Assembly: GCA_030066455.1 (NCBI GenBank)
Contig: JASJBQ010000238.1
Location: forward strand, 1 to 7,583
Origin: Desulfobacterales bacterium
GTDB lineage: Bacteria; Desulfobacterota; Desulfobacteria; Desulfobacterales; UBA5852
Direction of reading: 5' to 3'
Length of the DNA: 7,583 nucleotides
The position numbers and the translations under genes were made by a program. Shown here one piece after another: positions 6,571-7,583 of this stretch; within the stretch, counting starts at the first letter, position 1; each line of letters opens with the position of its first letter. Below the pieces are notes generated by a model. The model had not been told where the DNA came from and did no database searches. It saw only the letters and a list, made by a program, of their open reading frames with translations.

Positions 6571-6601
6571 GGAGGCCTCGTCCCTAACGGACGGTGCCCC
6601 C
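6571..6601 (-). promoter_or_regulatory. Stem-loop in the rplC-rplD gap
   Basis: The minus-strand transcript can fold as GGGGGC / CGUCC / loop GUUAG / GGACG / GCCUCC, with a 2x2 internal loop between a 5-bp upper and a 6-bp lower stem. The single imperfect lower-stem pair is G-U in this transcript but would be A-C on the other strand, which fits a structure in the operon mRNA. No U-run follows, so it is not a typical terminator. It begins about 11 bases after the rplC stop and ends about 40 bases before rplD. A role in L4 expression or as an mRNA-processing or stability element is only inference. Confidence 0.4.
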
Positions 6602-6612
6602 TGAAACCCGTT

Positions 6613-7236
6613 TTAGAACTTGAGCTTGTTGACCATGACCAAACCGCTTTTGAAGCCGGGAACCGCTCCCTTGACCAGGAGCAGATTATCTTCGGGCCGG
6701 ATGTCGACGACCTCCAGGTTCCGGACCGTCTGGCGGTCGTTGCCGTACTGACCCGGCATTTTTTTCCCGCGGATGACTTTCGCCGGATAGGCGCTGCAGC
6801 CGATGGAGCCGGGTATGCGATAGCTCTTGCTGCCGTGGGTCTTGCGTCCCAGACGGAACCCGTGGCGTTTGGTGACGCCGGTGAATCCGCGCCCCTTGCT
6901 GGTGCCAACGATATCGACCTTTTCACCGACCGCGAAGATATCAAGGTTGATGGCCTGACCGACTTCGTAGCCCTCGGGGGCTTCTACCGGTACCTCGCGC
7001 AGCACGGCAAAGCGGCCATTGCTCTTCTTGAGGTGTCCGGCGGCGGGCTTGTTGATACGGCGGGCTTTGACCTCGCCAAAACCGAGCTGCAGCGCATCGT
7101 AGCCGTCCGTGGCCTTGGACTTCACCTGGGTAACCACACAGGGCCCCAGCTCGATCACCGTTACCGGGATGTACCTGCCCTCGGGCGTAAACAAACCGGT
7201 CATCCCCAACTTCTTTCCGATTAATCCTTTACACAT
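6613..7236 (-). CDS. rplC: 50S ribosomal protein L3
   Basis: L3 binds near the 3' end of 23S rRNA, is one of the first assembly proteins, and extends a finger toward the peptidyl-transferase centre. The 207-residue product (E. coli 209) begins MCKGLIGKKLGMTGLFTPEG, with the conserved IPVTVIELGPCVVTQVK next. The central loop reads GTSKGRGFTGVTKRHGF (111-127), and the finger has IRGKKMPGQYGNDRQTVRNL (155-174). Gln163 in the PGQYGN motif matches the E. coli glutamine methylated by PrmB. The C-terminal LLLVKGAVPG is typical. The Shine-Dalgarno is weak (ACGG at a long spacing), so initiation may depend on coupling with rpsJ, whose stop is 21 bases upstream. Confidence 0.98.
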   Translation of the reverse strand: MCKGLIGKKLGMTGLFTPEGRYIPVTVIELGPCVVTQVKSKATDGYDALQLGFGEVKARRINKPAAGHLKKSNGRFAVLREVPVEAPEGYEVGQAINLDIFAVGEKVDIVGTSKGRGFTGVTKRHGFRLGRKTHGSKSYRIPGSIGCSAYPAKVIRGKKMPGQYGNDRQTVRNLEVVDIRPEDNLLLVKGAVPGFKSGLVMVNKLKF

Positions 7237-7257
7237 GATGCTAACCGTAATCCCGTG

Positions 7258-7569
7258 CTAGAGTTTGATTTCCACGTCTACGCCAGGTGAGAGATCAAGC
7301 TTCATCAAGGCATCCACGGTTTGCTGCGTCGGCTCGAGAATATCCAGCAAGCGTTTGTGCGTGCGCATCTCAAACTGCTCGCGCGACTTTTTGTCGATGT
7401 GCGGCGAGCGCAACACACAGTACTTGTTGATCATCGTCGGCAATGGAATCGGCCCGACGACCTTGGCGCCGGTCTTGTTGGCCGTATCGACGATATCCGT
7501 AGCGGACTGATCAAGCAGCTTGTGATCGTATGCCTTCAGCCTAATCCTGATCTTGGTGTTCATTATCAT
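7258..7569 (-). CDS. rpsJ: 30S ribosomal protein S10 (also NusE)
   Basis: S10 is a 30S head protein; in E. coli the same protein acts as NusE with NusB in transcription antitermination and links to NusG. The product is 103 residues, as in E. coli. Signature stretches are [20 protein letters not shown] (6-25), [20 protein letters not shown] (34-53), [20 protein letters not shown] (54-73) and the C-terminal [11 protein letters not shown] use the ATG at 7569 because GAAAG lies 9 bases before it; the in-frame ATG at 7563 gives MNTKIRIRL and 101 residues and cannot be excluded. Only 14 bases upstream are visible, so the operon promoter and leader lie outside. In the usual order fusA or tufA may precede it. 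Confidence 0.97.
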   Translation of the reverse strand: MIMNTKIRIRLKAYDHKLLDQSATDIVDTANKTGAKVVGPIPLPTMINKYCVLRSPHIDKKSREQFEMRTHKRLLDILEPTQQTVDALMKLDLSPGVDVEIKL

Positions 7570-7583
7570 GACGGATTTCTTTC

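Overview
The window is a conserved bacterial ribosomal protein cluster, read entirely on the minus strand. It runs from rpsJ at the right edge to a truncated rplF at the left edge. The minus-strand order is rpsJ-rplC-rplD-rplW-rplB-rpsS-rplV-rpsC-rplP-rpmC-rpsQ (the S10 operon) followed directly by rplN-rplX-rplE-rpsN-rpsH-rplF (first part of the spc operon). All 17 genes match their families in length and signature motifs, and none shows a frameshift or insertion. There is no mobile element, tRNA, rRNA, CRISPR array or foreign gene, and no stretch over 300 bases without a gene; the longest gap is 83 bases.

The organism is a bacterium with fairly GC-rich DNA. The zinc-type 61-residue S14, an L24 with a C-terminal four-cysteine ribbon, an L2 active loop reading HPMGGGEG, and the general look of L3, L14 and S10 suggest a Desulfobacterota (former Deltaproteobacteria) relative. 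This is inference from remembered family patterns, not a computed placement.

Layout in transcription order: rpsJ and rplC are 21 bases apart. An 83-base gap before rplD holds a two-part stem-loop and a possible 10-codon leader ORF. rplD and rplW overlap by ATGA. rplB, rpsS, rplV, rpsC and rplP follow with gaps of 15 to 66 bases. rplP/rpmC and rpmC/rpsQ each overlap as TAATG. Only 21 bases separate rpsQ from rplN, so the S10 and spc groups look like one transcript here. rplX and rplE follow, then a 56-base gap with a nested inverted repeat, then rpsN, rpsH and rplF, which runs off the window after about 153 codons.

Together the genes supply small- and large-subunit proteins: peptidyl-transferase-centre and exit-tunnel proteins (L2, L3, L4, L22, L16), tunnel-exit proteins (L23, L24, L29), decoding-side and head proteins (S10, S19, S14, S3), early-assembly proteins (S8, S17), and the 5S rRNA partner L5. 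Promoters and any S10 leader would lie beyond the right edge and are not visible. I found no evidence of a novel system; the best leads are small mRNA structures and start-codon choices.
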